A stretch of 64,000 bases of DNA from Epiperipatus broadwayi. Its lineage: Eukaryota > Onychophora > Udeonychophora > Euonychophora > Peripatidae. Positions 11,996 to 24,273 of the stretch are shown here, piece by piece. The notes under the pieces are model-generated. The model was given only the letters and a program-made list of their open reading frames with translations, was not told the origin of the DNA and searched no databases. Location: assembly GCA_028023455.1 (NCBI GenBank), contig JAQFVV010012416.1, positions 1,041,001 through 1,105,000 of the forward strand, written 5' to 3'. The position numbers and the translations under genes are program-made. Within the stretch, counting starts at the first letter, position 1. Each line of letters starts with the position of its first letter.

Positions 11996-13400
11996 AAAAA
12001 AATCCAATTTTTTATTTTATTTTTAGTGTTGGCACAATAAATGAAAATGTAAAACTATATCATACTTTAAATTGTCTGGACATTTATAGTTGATATATAT
12101 ATAAAGCGCTAGATATTTCTGCCAAAAACTAAAATGTATAACCCTTATGTATATTATATTTAGTATGTGTACATAATAATAAATATTTATATAAGTGGTT
12201 AAAAATATGAAATATTGTTTTAAGTGAAAAGTGTTTAACATTTTTACTTTGATTGGAATTTTATTTTATTTTTTAAAAAAAATATTACTAAAACTATATT
12301 GTAAATGAACTTCACTTAAATATAATTTTACTTTAAATCAATTTTTCACATATATATTGAAACAGTATATTCCTTTTCTCATAACTGTTTCACCTATTTT
12401 CCTCATAGCTTTATCTGTGCAGATTTAAATTTTCTCCAAGTACATGTATATAAGCATCAACACAGTTATATAGGTATCATCACACATATATGCAGACAAA
12501 CGTCTGCAATATCATCAGTTTTTATATATATATTACAACAGATATATTTTATTTTAAAATAATATATTTGTATTATAGATTTTATTTTCTAAAAAAAGAG
12601 TCGATTTGTTATTTTACATTTGAAATTGCATGTATATAGGCGTAGTCTACACATGACTATGTTATATGTCGAGTAATATTGTTAAAAGTTATAATATTTC
12701 TTAATTTTAACCTTAAATAAGTTATAAACAAAACCTGCACTATGCACACCTGTTTTAATGTAGCTGGCTGAAGTAATTTACATTGTTGCTAAATAATATT
12801 TTTCTAAAAATATATAATTTTTGTAAACAAAATTACTGAACTGAAACTATTGCAAAATCATTAGGGATTTAAAATGGTAAAGTTTGTTAAAAACATCCTG
12901 TTAAAAAATTAGCAGGGAGGTTTAAATGAATCAAGTTAGAAAATATCAGAGCTTGCTAATTGATTCTCAAGAAATAAATGGTATTGTTGACAGTAAGGGG
13001 TCCTAATCCTTGCATTGTATAAATAGGCCATATTTCTTGCTTTAAGGCTATTCTTTTCTATAATTTTAAGAAGTGTTGCCTATCAGAATCCACACCAGTT
13101 TTCACTCTGACATGTCTGGCTAGGTAACATAGATTTTCCATTTCTCTGGTGGAAGATGGTGATCTCTTCATCCCTAAATGCCTGATGGCTTAATCATCAT
13201 CAAGAGAGAGGGAACCTTTCAGAATCCTACCATAAGGAGAAGACATCTTAATCCAAACCACCTATCCTGAGGAGAGTGCCATTATGTTCACTGTCTGATG
13301 TGCCTGCATTACAGGCTATAACCAAGAAGATCAGTAATATTCTTTTCAAAGACTGCAGAGCTCTGTAAGTTAATTTTTAAATCTATAATTTTAGAATTAA
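11996..13400. other. Non-coding stretch
   Basis: Mostly A/T-rich. The part at 13080-13340 has higher G+C and a few CT/GA-rich words but no clear open frame or repeat match. Confidence 0.4.
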
Positions 13401-13690
13401 CCAAAAGACTGTTTTTACGAGGCTCCTCGTAGACATCTGACGTCACTCTAACTCAGCCGATTCTTATGCTAAAAAATTCATTCAATACGTTTTGAAGAGG
13501 TTTTTAAAAGTTCTGTAAGATGGTGCCCTCTTCCGACTTATTTTACAAGTAAAAAATAAAAAAAAAACGCATTTAAACCTAAACAAAGAAAGAACATTAT
13601 TTGTGATTGGTTCTTAGCAAGCTCTCAGCTGAAAAAGACATTCTGATTGGCTGGAAAGAACAAAGAAACCGCCTGATCAAAGAAAATAAA
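13400..13690. promoter_or_regulatory. Possible promoter-like patch
   Basis: A perfect CRE palindrome (tgacgtca, near 13438-13445), a YY1/ETS-like block (aagatggtgccctcttccg, near 13516) and two ATTGG inverted CCAAT boxes (near 13606 and 13644) fall within about 210 bp of AT-rich DNA. This clustering is what the sequence shows. That it is a promoter is inference, and neither orientation leads to a recognised exon. Confidence 0.2.
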
Positions 13691-15095
13691 GAAAAACGCT
13701 GAGATTTTCATTTCGAATATGATTAAAGTATTATAAAATTATATTTATGGAAATTAAAAATTATTTTCAGAGAGAATAATAAAAAAACAAAATTATTTTC
13801 GAAAAATATTGAAGATTTTAGTAAAAATATTGAAGATGTAGTAAAAAGAAATATTTACTTTTCTATAACGTAAAAGTCGATCTTTTTGTTTATATTATAG
13901 CTTTTATGTTGCCGAAATTGAATATTTTAGAATAAATAAATAGCAATTTATTTTTGAAAGAACTTTCGTTCTCTTCATAACCTGAAAAATTATTAATATA
14001 CTTTTTATAAACGTATCTGAGTTGAATTTAATATTATAGGCGAATATGTTTTAACAATAGGCTTTGTCTTCAGTTTGTGAGTTGGCCAATTAAAAGATTT
14101 GATTTTTACCTCATACAAACCAATAATATAATTAGCGGTTAAAAGGTTAAGCTAGCTTATTTAATATAATGAACATTCAATCTTATTTCTTAAAACTGTT
14201 AAATTAAATCATTTATAAAGTAAAACTATGTAAATAATATTTAAAGCATGGTCGATATTGAAATAATTGAGAGAGTGCAAATTTCTCAAGTACTTATGAT
14301 TACAACCAGTAATTTGCCTGAACTCATCTTTATGAAGTAAAATAATTTATTCTCCTAATCTATAAATAACTGCAATCAGTTTTGACTTAAATTTCTTAAA
14401 ACTATGGTCATGCCTAGATTTATTGTTTTAACTATTTTATCTGAATTTATTATATATGCTTTAATATGCCAATCTTTTGAAACAGTGAATACTAATTATT
14501 AATGAACTTTCAATGGAGATAATTAAAATATCCATTTTAAATATTTTAAGAATGCTATTTCACATATTGAATCACTGTTTCGAAATCCTATATTAATAGA
14601 TAATAACTGATCACTACACGCTTGTTATTAGTGTTGTATTATTGATTTTATAAATTGCATTGTATTTCGTGAGGGTTTGCTTAGTCAATTATTGTAATTT
14701 ATGACTTTTTGATATCTGTTAGTTAGAAGTGATGGGATAGCTAGAGATGATATTGTTTGTGATGTGAAAAAAAATTTCAAATTCTCCCAGACTAGACTAA
14801 AATCCCAAATCATCAACATGACAAATAGATATTCTGGTCACTAGATCACAAATTGCCTTTTTATATAATTCTGCCAGTTCAAAATGCAACCTATGTTTAT
14901 TATAATACTTTTGTAGGTGTAATAAGCTCTTTTATTTTTCAATATACAGACAAAATACCATTTATCAAAAATCTTCATTTTTAATACTTTTTGATATTTA
15001 TACATTGGTCATATTTTAAGAATAGATTTCTTTCCTCTCATTATAAACCTAAACTTTGTTAAGATATGAAAAATAGACAATGCATTGGTTAGATA
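13691..15095. other. Non-coding stretch
   Basis: A/T-rich sequence with no recognisable gene or repeat family. Confidence 0.4.
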
Positions 15096-15099
15096 TTTT

Positions 15100-15435
15100 A
15101 GTATGATGGACTATTTCCATTATATATCATTAAATGTTGAAAGTCTAGAAAATTTTAAACTTTTTAAAAACTTTTCAAATACGAACAACTGTTAGTAATA
15201 ACAGAAATAGACAACACACAGGTTAGTAGACTGCACAATGTTTCAAGTCTGGCCAGACAAATGACAACACTAGCATAGAAGAAGAACTTTCACTAATATA
15301 CTAACCTGTGTTGTGTATTTATGTGTTATTACTAACAGGTGTTTGTTTTGAAAAGATTAAAAAAAGTTTAAAATTTTCTAGACATTCAACATCTAATGAT
15401 GATAGATGATAGGAATAGTCCAATATAACAAAGCT
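15100..15435. mobile_element. Foldback family C, copy C3
   Basis: An inverted repeat: 'ggactatttcc...tgttgaaagtctagaaaatttt' on the left pairs with 'aaaattttctagacattcaacatctaa...ggaatagtcc' on the right. It shares these ends with the copies at about 29.2 and 34.6 kb. The middle contains 'cactaatatactaacctgtg'. No clear target-site duplication. Confidence 0.6.
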
Positions 15436-15544
15436 CATTGCTTGGACTTAATGATTTATTTGTTATTTATGGAATGATTTTTCGTTTTAAAATTTGCTTC
15501 TAAATAATATATATATATAAACTAATTTATTTATAATTCACTAT

Positions 15545-15870
15545 ACAGGCTTAAATCTGCAAATATATATGTAATGTATGTGGGATTCTAACTCAGACTT
15601 TCACACGAATCTCAACTCTCCTTGCCATCTCATATTGCTGACCCACCTGATCACACACATGTTGAAAAGATAAATAATCACCAATGTGCATATTTCGTGC
15701 TAAACCAGCACTCATCACACATATATACAATCAGTGCTCAGCTTTATATTAAGATAGCCAATCTTCATATTTTAATGGACAGGCTTCAAACTACTCCAAC
15801 TCACAACTCTTCGTCCTTTCATTTCATTGAAAATCTAATGATGGAACGTTCAAAGCCCACGTTATATATT
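15545..15870. mobile_element. Palindromic family B, single arm, copy B2
   Basis: Matches the left arm of B1 and B5: 'actttcacacgaatctcaac', then a 'gctaaaccagcactcatca' block, 'cttcatattttaatggacag' and 'cacaactctt'. Only one arm is present, so this is half an element, possibly 5'-truncated on the minus strand. An open frame at 15622-15900 is incidental. Confidence 0.6.
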
Positions 15871-16418
15871 TATTGTAAAGATTATAAAGATCATTTTTGA
15901 AATTTCATTTGGATAATTGAAGTTTCCGAATAATAGATGTGAATAGATTACCAGTTATCTATCTATATTGAGCAATTCTCATTATACTAGCGCTTTCTAA
16001 TAGTTTTAAAAATAAGATTATATTACTTTTTTGCCTTATATGGTTTGGTATAATGATAGAATAATCCAGTCTGAATATCAAGGTCTGTGGATTGTATTTC
16101 CATCTCTATAACTTTTATTGTTTGGATGTTTTATGACCTTCTGAGCATTATTACACCGTTAAATTATTTTTTATATTATTTTTTAATGATTTTATGAAAA
16201 ACTACTTTATTCCAGTGTACTTGTTAAAAAATTATAGTAAATCATATTTATTGATGATGATTTCATTTTTTTAAATAGGTAAAACGTTTTTATTGTCAAT
16301 TATAAATAGATACAATTAAAATTATTTATAATTTAAAATTTTTATTATATATGGATCAATTTATTATTGTCAATTTATAATAAAGAGTATCTATTTGTTC
16401 ATATATATATACTATAAC
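15871..16418. other. Non-coding stretch
   Basis: A/T-rich with no recognisable gene or element. Confidence 0.4.
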
Positions 16419-16433
16419 AGTAATTTTTTGACT

Positions 16434-16911
16434 AAACAAAGGCAAAACTCTCCATACAGTAGTGCCACCCTGTGCCAAACAGAGTAATCAATGGATACCA
16501 GAAGGCTTGTGCATAAAATCCCTATCAGTGAGGAGCCTTGGATCTGAGAGCACTGCACCCATATGACTATATAAGCTATTGAGCTTAGATTGAAAATATT
16601 GTGTTTTCAATTTCATTCTCATAGTTTTGTAGTAAAGCAGAGTTAAAAGGTGGCTGCTGGAGGGTTGCATTAGATCCTAAGATCTAGGTGCAGTGCTCTC
16701 AGATCCAAGGCTCCTCACTGATGATGGCCACAAGCCAGAAACTAGTCTGGGGATATTGGATGAATAGGCACTAGATAGGAATTTTATGCACAAGTCTTCT
16801 GGCATCCATTGATTTCTCTGTTTGGCACAGGGTGGCACTACTGTATGGAGAGTTTTGCCTTTGTTTACAACAATTATGTGCTAGTATAGAGATGGTGATC
16901 ATGTGATGTTT
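16434..16911 (+). mobile_element. Foldback family A, copy A2, with 15-bp target-site duplication
   Basis: A 478-bp element. The left end 'aaacaaaggcaaaactctcc' is the complement of the right-hand 'ggagagttttgcctttgttt' (ending about 16867). The inner blocks 'gtgaggagccttggatctga' and their complement also pair. After the palindrome comes the family's tail, 'gtgctagtatagagatggtg' then 'atcatgtgatgttt'. Perfect 15-bp direct repeats (agtaattttttgact) lie at 16419-16433 and 16912-16926, outside the element. A long TSD beyond a one-sided tail points to target-primed reverse transcription. Confidence 0.85.
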
Positions 16912-17152
16912 AGTAATTTTTTGACTGTTGCAAGTATAATGGAACATTAGGTAAGCAACAGTAAATTTTTATAAAATAGTTAATATACATTTGAATTAAA
17001 ATGATTAAATAAAAATATATCAGATAATATTAACCAAATAGCTGTGGTGGTGATGATGAATAATAACTTGTAACATAACACTGACGGTAAGACTAATTAC
17101 CATTACTCCAAAAGTATTTTCAATTTGTTTTCTAGTTTTAATATTAAAAAAT

Positions 17153-17773
17153 CTGAGCACTTATTGCATATATGTGTAGAGATGATAATCTGAACTGATG
17201 ATTGCTGGTTTAGCATGAAATATGTGTATTGGTGATTATTTATCTTTTTGACAAATATGTCTTCAAGTGTATCAGTGATATGAGGTAGGGTGGTGAGTGG
17301 TGGGTCATGTGAAAGTCTGTGCTCATATACCCTATATTTACATATATTGATACAGGTATATAATAAGCCTGTATTTCATCCCTTGTATTTGTGTTACATG
17401 GATTATGCCCTGTACTTGAGAGATCAGATTGGCTTTAGGTCAACATGGGTGTGACAAGAATCTCAGCCTCAGAGTTGCCTTTGAGCATTCCATCATCAGA
17501 TTTTTAACTGGATGGGCAGTTGAAGAGTTGGAGGGTGGAGTGGATTGAAGCTTGTCCATTAAAGTATGTAGATTGGCTATCTTAATATATATCTGAGCAC
17601 TTATTGCAGATATGTATAGAGATGATAATCTGGTCCAAATGATGATTGCTGGTTTAGCATGAAATACAGATATTGGTGATTATTTATTTTTTTGACATAT
17701 ACATGTTCAAGTGTATCAGTGATATGAGATAGAGTGGTGGGTGATGTGAAAGTCTGTGCTCATATACCCTATA
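17153..17773 (+). mobile_element. Palindromic family B, 5'-truncated copy B3, with 14-bp target-site duplication
   Basis: Two same-sense copies of the family B right-hand arm (17153-17335 and about 17440-17773) are joined by a linker containing 'acaggtatataataagcctg'. Perfect 14-bp direct repeats (taatattaaaaaat) lie at 17139-17152 and 17774-17787. The element starts abruptly inside the arm ('ctgagcacttattgc') and ends at the family's usual 3' end ('gtctgtgctcatataccc'). A 5' truncation with an intact 3' end and a long TSD indicates LINE-type integration. Confidence 0.85.
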
Positions 17774-17789
17774 TAATATTAAAAAATGA

Positions 17790-20700
17790 ATCTTTAAAGT
17801 GCCAGACCATCTAAATAGAAGGTTTACTTCTGGAAAACTTATTAATGCCTGATCATCATCATTTATAAATGATTACCATTATCCCTGCATGTTCACAAGT
17901 GGATTGTATGATTTCTCGGGGTTGTTGATATTAATAGTATAGTGGATTTTAATAGCATAATGTTTGGAATGAGTTTGATAAGCAAACACAAGCTAAATTG
18001 ATTAATAATAAAAATAAGTTAATAATTTATTAAAATAGACATATAAACTTGTTACTTATGTATTTTCAACCATTACTAAGTTTAATAAATATAATAATAA
18101 TGACTAGAAATATTTTAAACTTAAGACCTTAAAATAACTATATTGATAACATCTTACCAAGTGTAAAGTTTGAGATTATGATTTTATGCAGATATTATTA
18201 TTTTAGTATTGACAGTTGTCCTCCCTGAATATTTGTGATGTTAGATAAGATAGGTCATGTTTGGTCTTATGGCACAGTACCCCTCATGATTAAAGCAGAT
18301 GATGGCTGATTTTAGCAAACTTCAGTGTAGGTCTCTCAATCTGAGCATCACTCTGTGTGCTTTGATCAGTATCTTTTTGGTATTTTAGATACCCATATTG
18401 GATTGACTTCCAATAGTTATGGTCATCATACTTGCTGTTAAAAATGGAGTATTAAAAAATACTTTAAAACAGCCTGCAAGATATGGTTACCAATGTTATT
18501 CCCAAGTTACTTGGTGTAAAACTGTTTAATCCGATGGTTTTTCCTATTTTCTTGGAAACACACTGAACTGCTGCTTGAGTTGAGGTTTAGAATAGACTAG
18601 ACTGCCCTAGTAGTTCATTTTTGATCTATTTATACTCCACTTGTTATTTTTACTCTTATCACTGTACTTAATGGATATTTTCCAAACAATGAGATCTATC
18701 AGTTTTATTTGAAAATATCTTACTAATTACATGGCTAAATATTCATTTCACAACATGTTATGGAAACAAATAATTTTATATATATTTCTTAGTGATAGAA
18801 AGACAGAAAAAAATATTATTGACTTTTAAAAATTGATTAGTAACTTTTGTAATTTTATGAACCCTAATTTTCATTAACATATTTAGATATGCCATTCAAT
18901 TTACTATAAGAATGGATACCTTATTTATTAAAAACCCTATTCAGAAAGTAAATTAGAAAGGGTAACAAAATACTTTATAATTTTATAAACTCTTGCGAGC
19001 ATCAAGACAATTTTTCTTTCTTCCTTTACATAACAAACATCCTTTATAAAAATATTTAATAACTATGTATAAAAAAAATTGATAGACTTTTTTCTTCTTT
19101 GCAAATTGTCTAAACTGGTGTAGTTAAATGACACATATGTTATATCTAAGATGCCCATATACATACAGAGAAATTTATATATTTTTTATTATACAGCTTT
19201 GTAATGTAACTAATTCAATTTTTTATTGGTTTGTTATTGTACAAAAACAGCAACTATTTAGCTATTATATTTTACTAAATGAAAGCTCCCAAAAATAATA
19301 CTATGAATTCATCATTTATCTGTGAAAATATTAAAATTAATATATTTATAAAGAAATGGATCAAATAGGCACTAAGTTAACAGCTTTGTGAAAATAATAA
19401 AAATAAGTTGATATTTAAGGAAATCGCAAAGTTACATTTATCTTTCTTTTTGTCATTCAGTTTTAATACTTTTATTGATTTTTAAGGTAAACATCCCATT
19501 GGTATTGCAATCAAACTCAGTTTGATCTCAGTGATAGAACTCCATTAGAATTGCTTGATGGTCAAAATGCTTATAAAACATTTAATATAATCCAATATAT
19601 TAATTGTAAGCAAAGTACCTAGATGTCAGCTTTTATCAATGATTCAAAGGAATAAAAGTCAATCTTTTTTGAACAAAAAATGCATTCTGTGCTTATGCAA
19701 TATACATTACTACTGATATTGTAACTATAAAAATAGTTTGCATGTAATTTGTTTACTTATTTTTTTTTGCAAAATTATTAACAATTTGTTTTTTAGTAAG
19801 GATGTGATGTTTATATTTAGCTTTTGTTTAATTATATTTGTTTATAATAGAAATTTAGTCAGTTGAAAATTTATTGATGTTAAACAGTGAATATCTACTG
19901 TACTGATTACTTTATTATTATTATCTTATAATAAAAATTTTATTTTTAATATTTCATAGAATATTTTGGTTATTTGAACTTATGCTTTACCAAAATTTTT
20001 CTCAAATATACAGATTTGGTAGAGTTTTTTTTTTTTCCATTAAATATATTTTTGCCTGAAAATTGAAATGAAATCTTATTTTAAATTTTCCTTTCTATTT
20101 AAAATTCTATTTAGAGTTAACCTTGGATCATAACTTAACTTATTTTTGCTTATTTATCTAAAATTAGTTCAAAATATGTTTTAGGATCAGTCTCCTTGGA
20201 ATGCTGATTGGCACTATATTGGGTTAGAGTGCTAGTACTTTATAAGACAATATCCTTATCATTACCATATTCTCCCAATAAGCACTATATCTTTATTTAG
20301 AGAAAGTTTCCATACTAAACTTCTGAATGCTCAATTAGACATTACCATGAGAAATATTATCAGAATATTCAAATTTATTCCTTTGCACTGCCTTCTTGTT
20401 TTTTAATATTTCCCTCCATCATATATCAGTGGAGAAATTATCTCACAGAAAATGTATTAAAAGCTGCTAACCAGATCAGATTTGCCAATAATTCAAGATA
20501 GTTTCATCACCTGAGATTCATCTCAAATCAAGAACTGTTTTTTGAAGGTTCCAACAAAAATGTATAATTAAGGACTTATGCCATAAAAGAGTAGACATTC
20601 TAACAAAGCATTCACAATTGCAATTTTGATTGCTTTCTAAAATTGGGAAAGTATGAATGAAGATAGAATATGTTGGAGAGGTACATTTGTTAGTTTGTTA

Positions 20701-20964
20701 GTTTGATCATCATCATCATCATTATTATTAAGATGATGCTGGTGATGATGATGTTTTGTTTGTAATTGGAAATATCATGCTTATTATGACATTAGGGTCA
20801 TACAAGAGTTGTATACTTATAAATTAAGTTGTAACAAAATATGATGGATAAATAATAAACAATGAGGAAGTCATTTGAGAGGGTTTGAATATGTAGACCA
20901 ACTAATAAAAGAATAATAATCAGAATTGTGGAGGAATACTTAAATATATTCAATTCATTATTAT
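17790..20964. other. Long non-coding stretch
   Basis: No gene or clear repeat family in about 3.2 kb. A short (cat)n then (atg)n hairpin lies at 20706-20752. The segment 18240-18620 is somewhat less A/T-rich but shows no sustained open frame. Confidence 0.45.
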
Positions 20965-21167
20965 TTACTTAATTTTATCACTCTGAATACAAAGCTTAAT
21001 TTCTAATAATCTTTTTAAATCAAAAATTTTCAGAATCCCGCTTGTAGTTATAGTTAAATCAGAGGCAGCCATCGTGTCATTTGCCAAAGCTGACGAATTT
21101 AAGTTTGCTGTGCTTGCCTCCAGTAATAAAATGTAAACAATCTTTTTTCCTAACATCAATTTAAAAA
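20965..21167 (-). CDS. Candidate terminal or internal exon, unknown product
   Basis: On the minus strand a strong acceptor (tgcatttctctttcag) is followed directly by an open frame of about 67 codons to a TAA. The reading includes a hydrophobic stretch (KIVYILLLEAS), a Ser/Thr/Ala/Asn-rich part (STANLNSSALANDTMAASD) and a basic end (FDLKRLLEIK). The middle is richer in G+C than the flanks. A possible donor (TAA|GTAAAT) overlaps the stop. The product is not recognised. It could equally be a chance frame after a chance acceptor. Confidence 0.22.
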
Positions 21168-21330
21168 CTGAAAGAGAAATGCATTAATTTCAGATTTACA
21201 TAACTTGTCAGAGAGAAAAAGGTGGAAGCGTGGGTGGCGGTGGTGTTAAGATATCTAAGTTTCAGTTTAAATAATTTTTTGTCAGTCTATTCTACGATTA
21301 CAAACAAGTGATATATAACTAAAATAGATC

Positions 21331-21430
21331 AGCCTCCAACACCTCCCTTATTTACAGGAATAGTGAAAGAGAAAGCGGTGCTCATCAGGCTTGGCAGTTA
21401 TCGGATGATGATAATTTGAATAGCTTTCTA
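21331..21430 (+). repeat. Dispersed repeat family E, copy 2
   Basis: Shares 'gaaagagaaagcggtgct', 'aggcttggcagttatcgg' and 'gatgataatttgaatag' with the family E copies near 6.8, 29.95 and 46.3 kb. Boundaries are uncertain. Confidence 0.4.
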
Positions 21431-22266
21431 TTTTTGTTTTACTGGTTAGCTAAGAATAGCTAGAGATCCATTTTCTGATCAACAATGAATGATCAACTGG
21501 ACTGGCTCTAGACAAGATATAAACTCTGTTTATCCGATTACAATGCAATTTAATGCCTACACTTATAATGTTTTTTTTTTTTTTACTTTACCTTTATTAA
21601 TGATCTCTTCCGATTCAACAACGCCGTTACATATCTGATAACTACCTGCAACTTTTTATTTTATTACTACCAATCTTGTAGTTAGAAATTTTTTTGAAAC
21701 TCTATGATTATGAAACCCAAATGTTTTTTGCCACTATTTTTTATTTTATTTTTTTGTACTTTGGATGAAATTTAAAATCTTTTATTTGCCCTGAATAAAA
21801 TATCCAGAATATTTTGTATACCAGTTCGAAGAATTATCTAAAATTGTTTATTGGTTGCCTGTATCAGTAATAGTTTGGTGGTTCCCCTAGTTGTTCTACG
21901 GCATTTAGTAAAATGGTACTCCCAAATTTGTGTGGTTATATAGCTCTGTTACTAATTTATTAACCTCAGTTCTATTCTAATTGTAGATGTTTTTCCATCA
22001 TGGCTATGAATGTTAATACCAATCCATCATTTAATGCATTTGGCATTAGAATGGAGATTAAAGAATTGCTCATTTATAATATTTTAACTGAAAGAATTGA
22101 CAGGTGTGTTGGTGTTAACATTTCTAGTCAGAAAAAAAAGTGTCTACAATTACAATAGATTGGAAGTTACTAACTACATATAGTTACTGAGCTGATGTAA
22201 AATTTGTACAAGTATATAATCAAATTAACATGAGTTAAAAAATTTAGGATTTTTTTTTAATTTCAG

Positions 22267-22413
22267 GTAGTAGAAAAGAAGTTAAAGATGGCTTCCAGAC
22301 GCACAAGTGCATTGATTCCAGCTTTGAATCCCAAAGCCTTATTGATAAAAGAAAAAGCTAGGAACTGGTTTGGGAATGGGGATTTAACTCTATTATCATC
22401 TGGTAATCACTGA
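22267..22413 (+). CDS. Candidate first coding exon, unknown product
   Basis: A pyrimidine-rich acceptor (gatttttttttaatttcag) ends at 22266. About 20 bases later an ATG (22288) opens a frame beginning MASRRTSALIPALNPKALL, containing KEKARNWFGNGDLTLLSS, and either ends at TGA (22411) or is spliced at a possible donor (CTG|gtaatc, 22403). Its G+C and codon variety are above the local background. I do not recognise the product. The N-terminus is basic with few acids, compatible with a mitochondrial presequence, but this is weak. No downstream exon was found. Confidence 0.25.
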   Translation, partial: VVEKKLKMASRRTSALIPALNPKALLIKEKARNWFGNGDLTLLSSGNH

Positions 22414-22594
22414 TTCCTTAAGCTTATTATAAGTGACACTGGAATAGTGGAGAAGAACCACTCTTATTTATAACATTGCAGTAAGATGGAAGAATCACAT
22501 GATATTGTTTGGCTGTTACAATGATTAGAAATTGTCACATCATTGTTGACTTTTGGTGATTATATGGATCTCACCTACTTTCTATCAATTTTTA

Positions 22595-22710
22595 AGCTAT
22601 TCATAGGCATATTTAAAAATAACCAATAAAATGTCACCCATCTTCATCACATGATTTTAACTTATATCTAGCTGTCATAACAGCATCTATTGTTACTTGT
22701 AAAGATTTCA
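22595..22710 (+). repeat. Dispersed repeat family G, copy 1
   Basis: Shares 'aagctattcataggcatatt', 'aaccaataaaatgtcacc', 'atcacatgattttaact' and 'gctgtcataacagca' with 28366-28490, in the same orientation. No coding capacity and no ends defined. Confidence 0.5.
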
Positions 22711-22989
22711 GTAAATGGCATAGGGACAGTGAAAATTATGCTGTTACTTATTACTATGATGACATTGTACTTCCACCTTATTATTGGTCATCCTTTTCAT
22801 CTTTCACCAACACACTCTTTTATTTAGCATTATAAACTTGTTTATTAAATGGAATTGTCTCAAATAATGTCCAAAACAAAATCATTTCAACTTGGTCGTT
22901 TGTTGTTGTAATGTCCATAGTCTTAACATTTAACTTTCCCTTTCACAATATTCTTAGAATTCAGTAATTCAAGATTAATGGTATCTAAT

Positions 22990-23460
22990 AATATATATAT
23001 ATATATTAATAATTTTTATTAATCATTCATTAGACTAGAAATTATCCACTTAATGAATAATATTTCTGTAATGTAATTTTCACTACATCACTCTCATGTA
23101 TTATAAGGACTGCTTTCTTTCTGTTTTAACACCTTGTGGAGGGATGTAATCTTAGATATATGGCCAAAGACAGGCGGAAAAGATTATGATCCCCAAGATG
23201 TGTCTTTCATGCTGAGCCAGTACTCATCATTTGGCTCAGATGCCAATCTCTTACACATATCATCATCATTGTTCAGGATATATGTTATTAATTAAAGTAA
23301 TAAATTCAGTTATTATTAACAATTACCGGGTATTTTAGTCCAAGTGATAAAAAATATATAAAAATTACATTGACCATGTCCTTTGGACAAAGTGATAAGT
23401 AATACATATAAATCACATTGACCAGGTAATTATTAATAATTACCAGTAGGAGTCTGGTAA
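22990..23460 (+). repeat. Dispersed repeat family H, copy 1, with a diverged family B piece inside
   Basis: The block 22990-23100 (cattagactagaaattatcc, tgtaatgtaattttcactac) matches 26275-26365. The block 23320-23460, with two similar units carrying 'acattgaccatgtcc' and 'acattgaccaggtaatt', resembles 26040-26200. Between them, 23205-23275 looks like a strongly diverged family B arm (tttcatgctgagccagtac, catcatttggctc). Confidence 0.4.
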
Positions 23461-23682
23461 AGGTAAAAAAAATATGTTGTTTAATATTATTTGTTATTTA
23501 TTAATTTTAATACTTAATGATTTTTATTATTATTTATTATTGTATTATTTATTAAATTATGATAAAATTATACAAATAAGTAATATGAAACAAATGGGGA
23601 ATCTTTAATTAAGTAAAGTTTCACATTTTTATAAAGATTTAAATACAGCATAACATTTTCTACAGTAATGTTTATGCACTTT

Positions 23683-24092
23683 GCCTTAGAAGAGCAATAC
23701 AGAGACTTCAAACCACTCAAAGAAGTATGGAGAGATGCAAGTTGGGAGTAACAAGAAGACATCGAAAATTCAATGTATGGGTAAGAGAACAAACAGGTGT
23801 TACTGACCTCATTAAAAAAAATTAAAAGACTGGAGTGGAATTGGGATGGACATATTGCTAGAAGAGATGATAATAGATGGACAATTGAAATCTTAAACTG
23901 TATTCCAAGAGATTGTAAAAGATCCCAAAAGAAACCACATGTGAGATGAATGGATGAAATAAAAAAGTTGCAGGGGTGATGTGGAGAAGAGAAGCTAAAG
24001 ATCAGAGAAGATGGATTTAACTTGGAGAGACCTTCATCCTGTAGTAGATTGATAATGGTTGTTGTTGATGATGATGAAGCTCTTTAAATTAT
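23683..24092 (+). pseudogene. RTE-like LINE 3' end
   Basis: A 5'-truncated LINE end. The reading LRRAIQRLQTTQRSMERC, then KLGVTRRH, WVREQTGVTDLI, a frameshifted stretch with MDGHIARRDDNRWT-like content, and KVAGVMWRREAKDQRRW matches the C-terminal region of RTE-type LINE polyproteins. It ends a few codons after an LGETFILQ-like motif and has a (tgatga) 3' tail at 24059-24082. Stops and one frameshift near 23810 inactivate it. A homologous copy lies on the minus strand at 32620-33115. Confidence 0.75.
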
Positions 24093-24273
24093 TCTATTAC
24101 ACCCAGAATGACCAAGTGCAATATGGATGTCATGAATTTAATTGAAAGATCTTGGTAATTATAATGTAATCAGGCTTGGCCACTTGATGGCATTGTTGGC
24201 AGTCAAAAACTATACAATGTACGTTTTTCGGGGCCATGTGATTTTTAAATCATTGTTTGTTTGTTTTTTTTTG

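Noticed and set aside
18240-18620. Less AT-rich segment as an exon
   Set aside because: Stops occur in every frame at short intervals, with no convincing splice sites.
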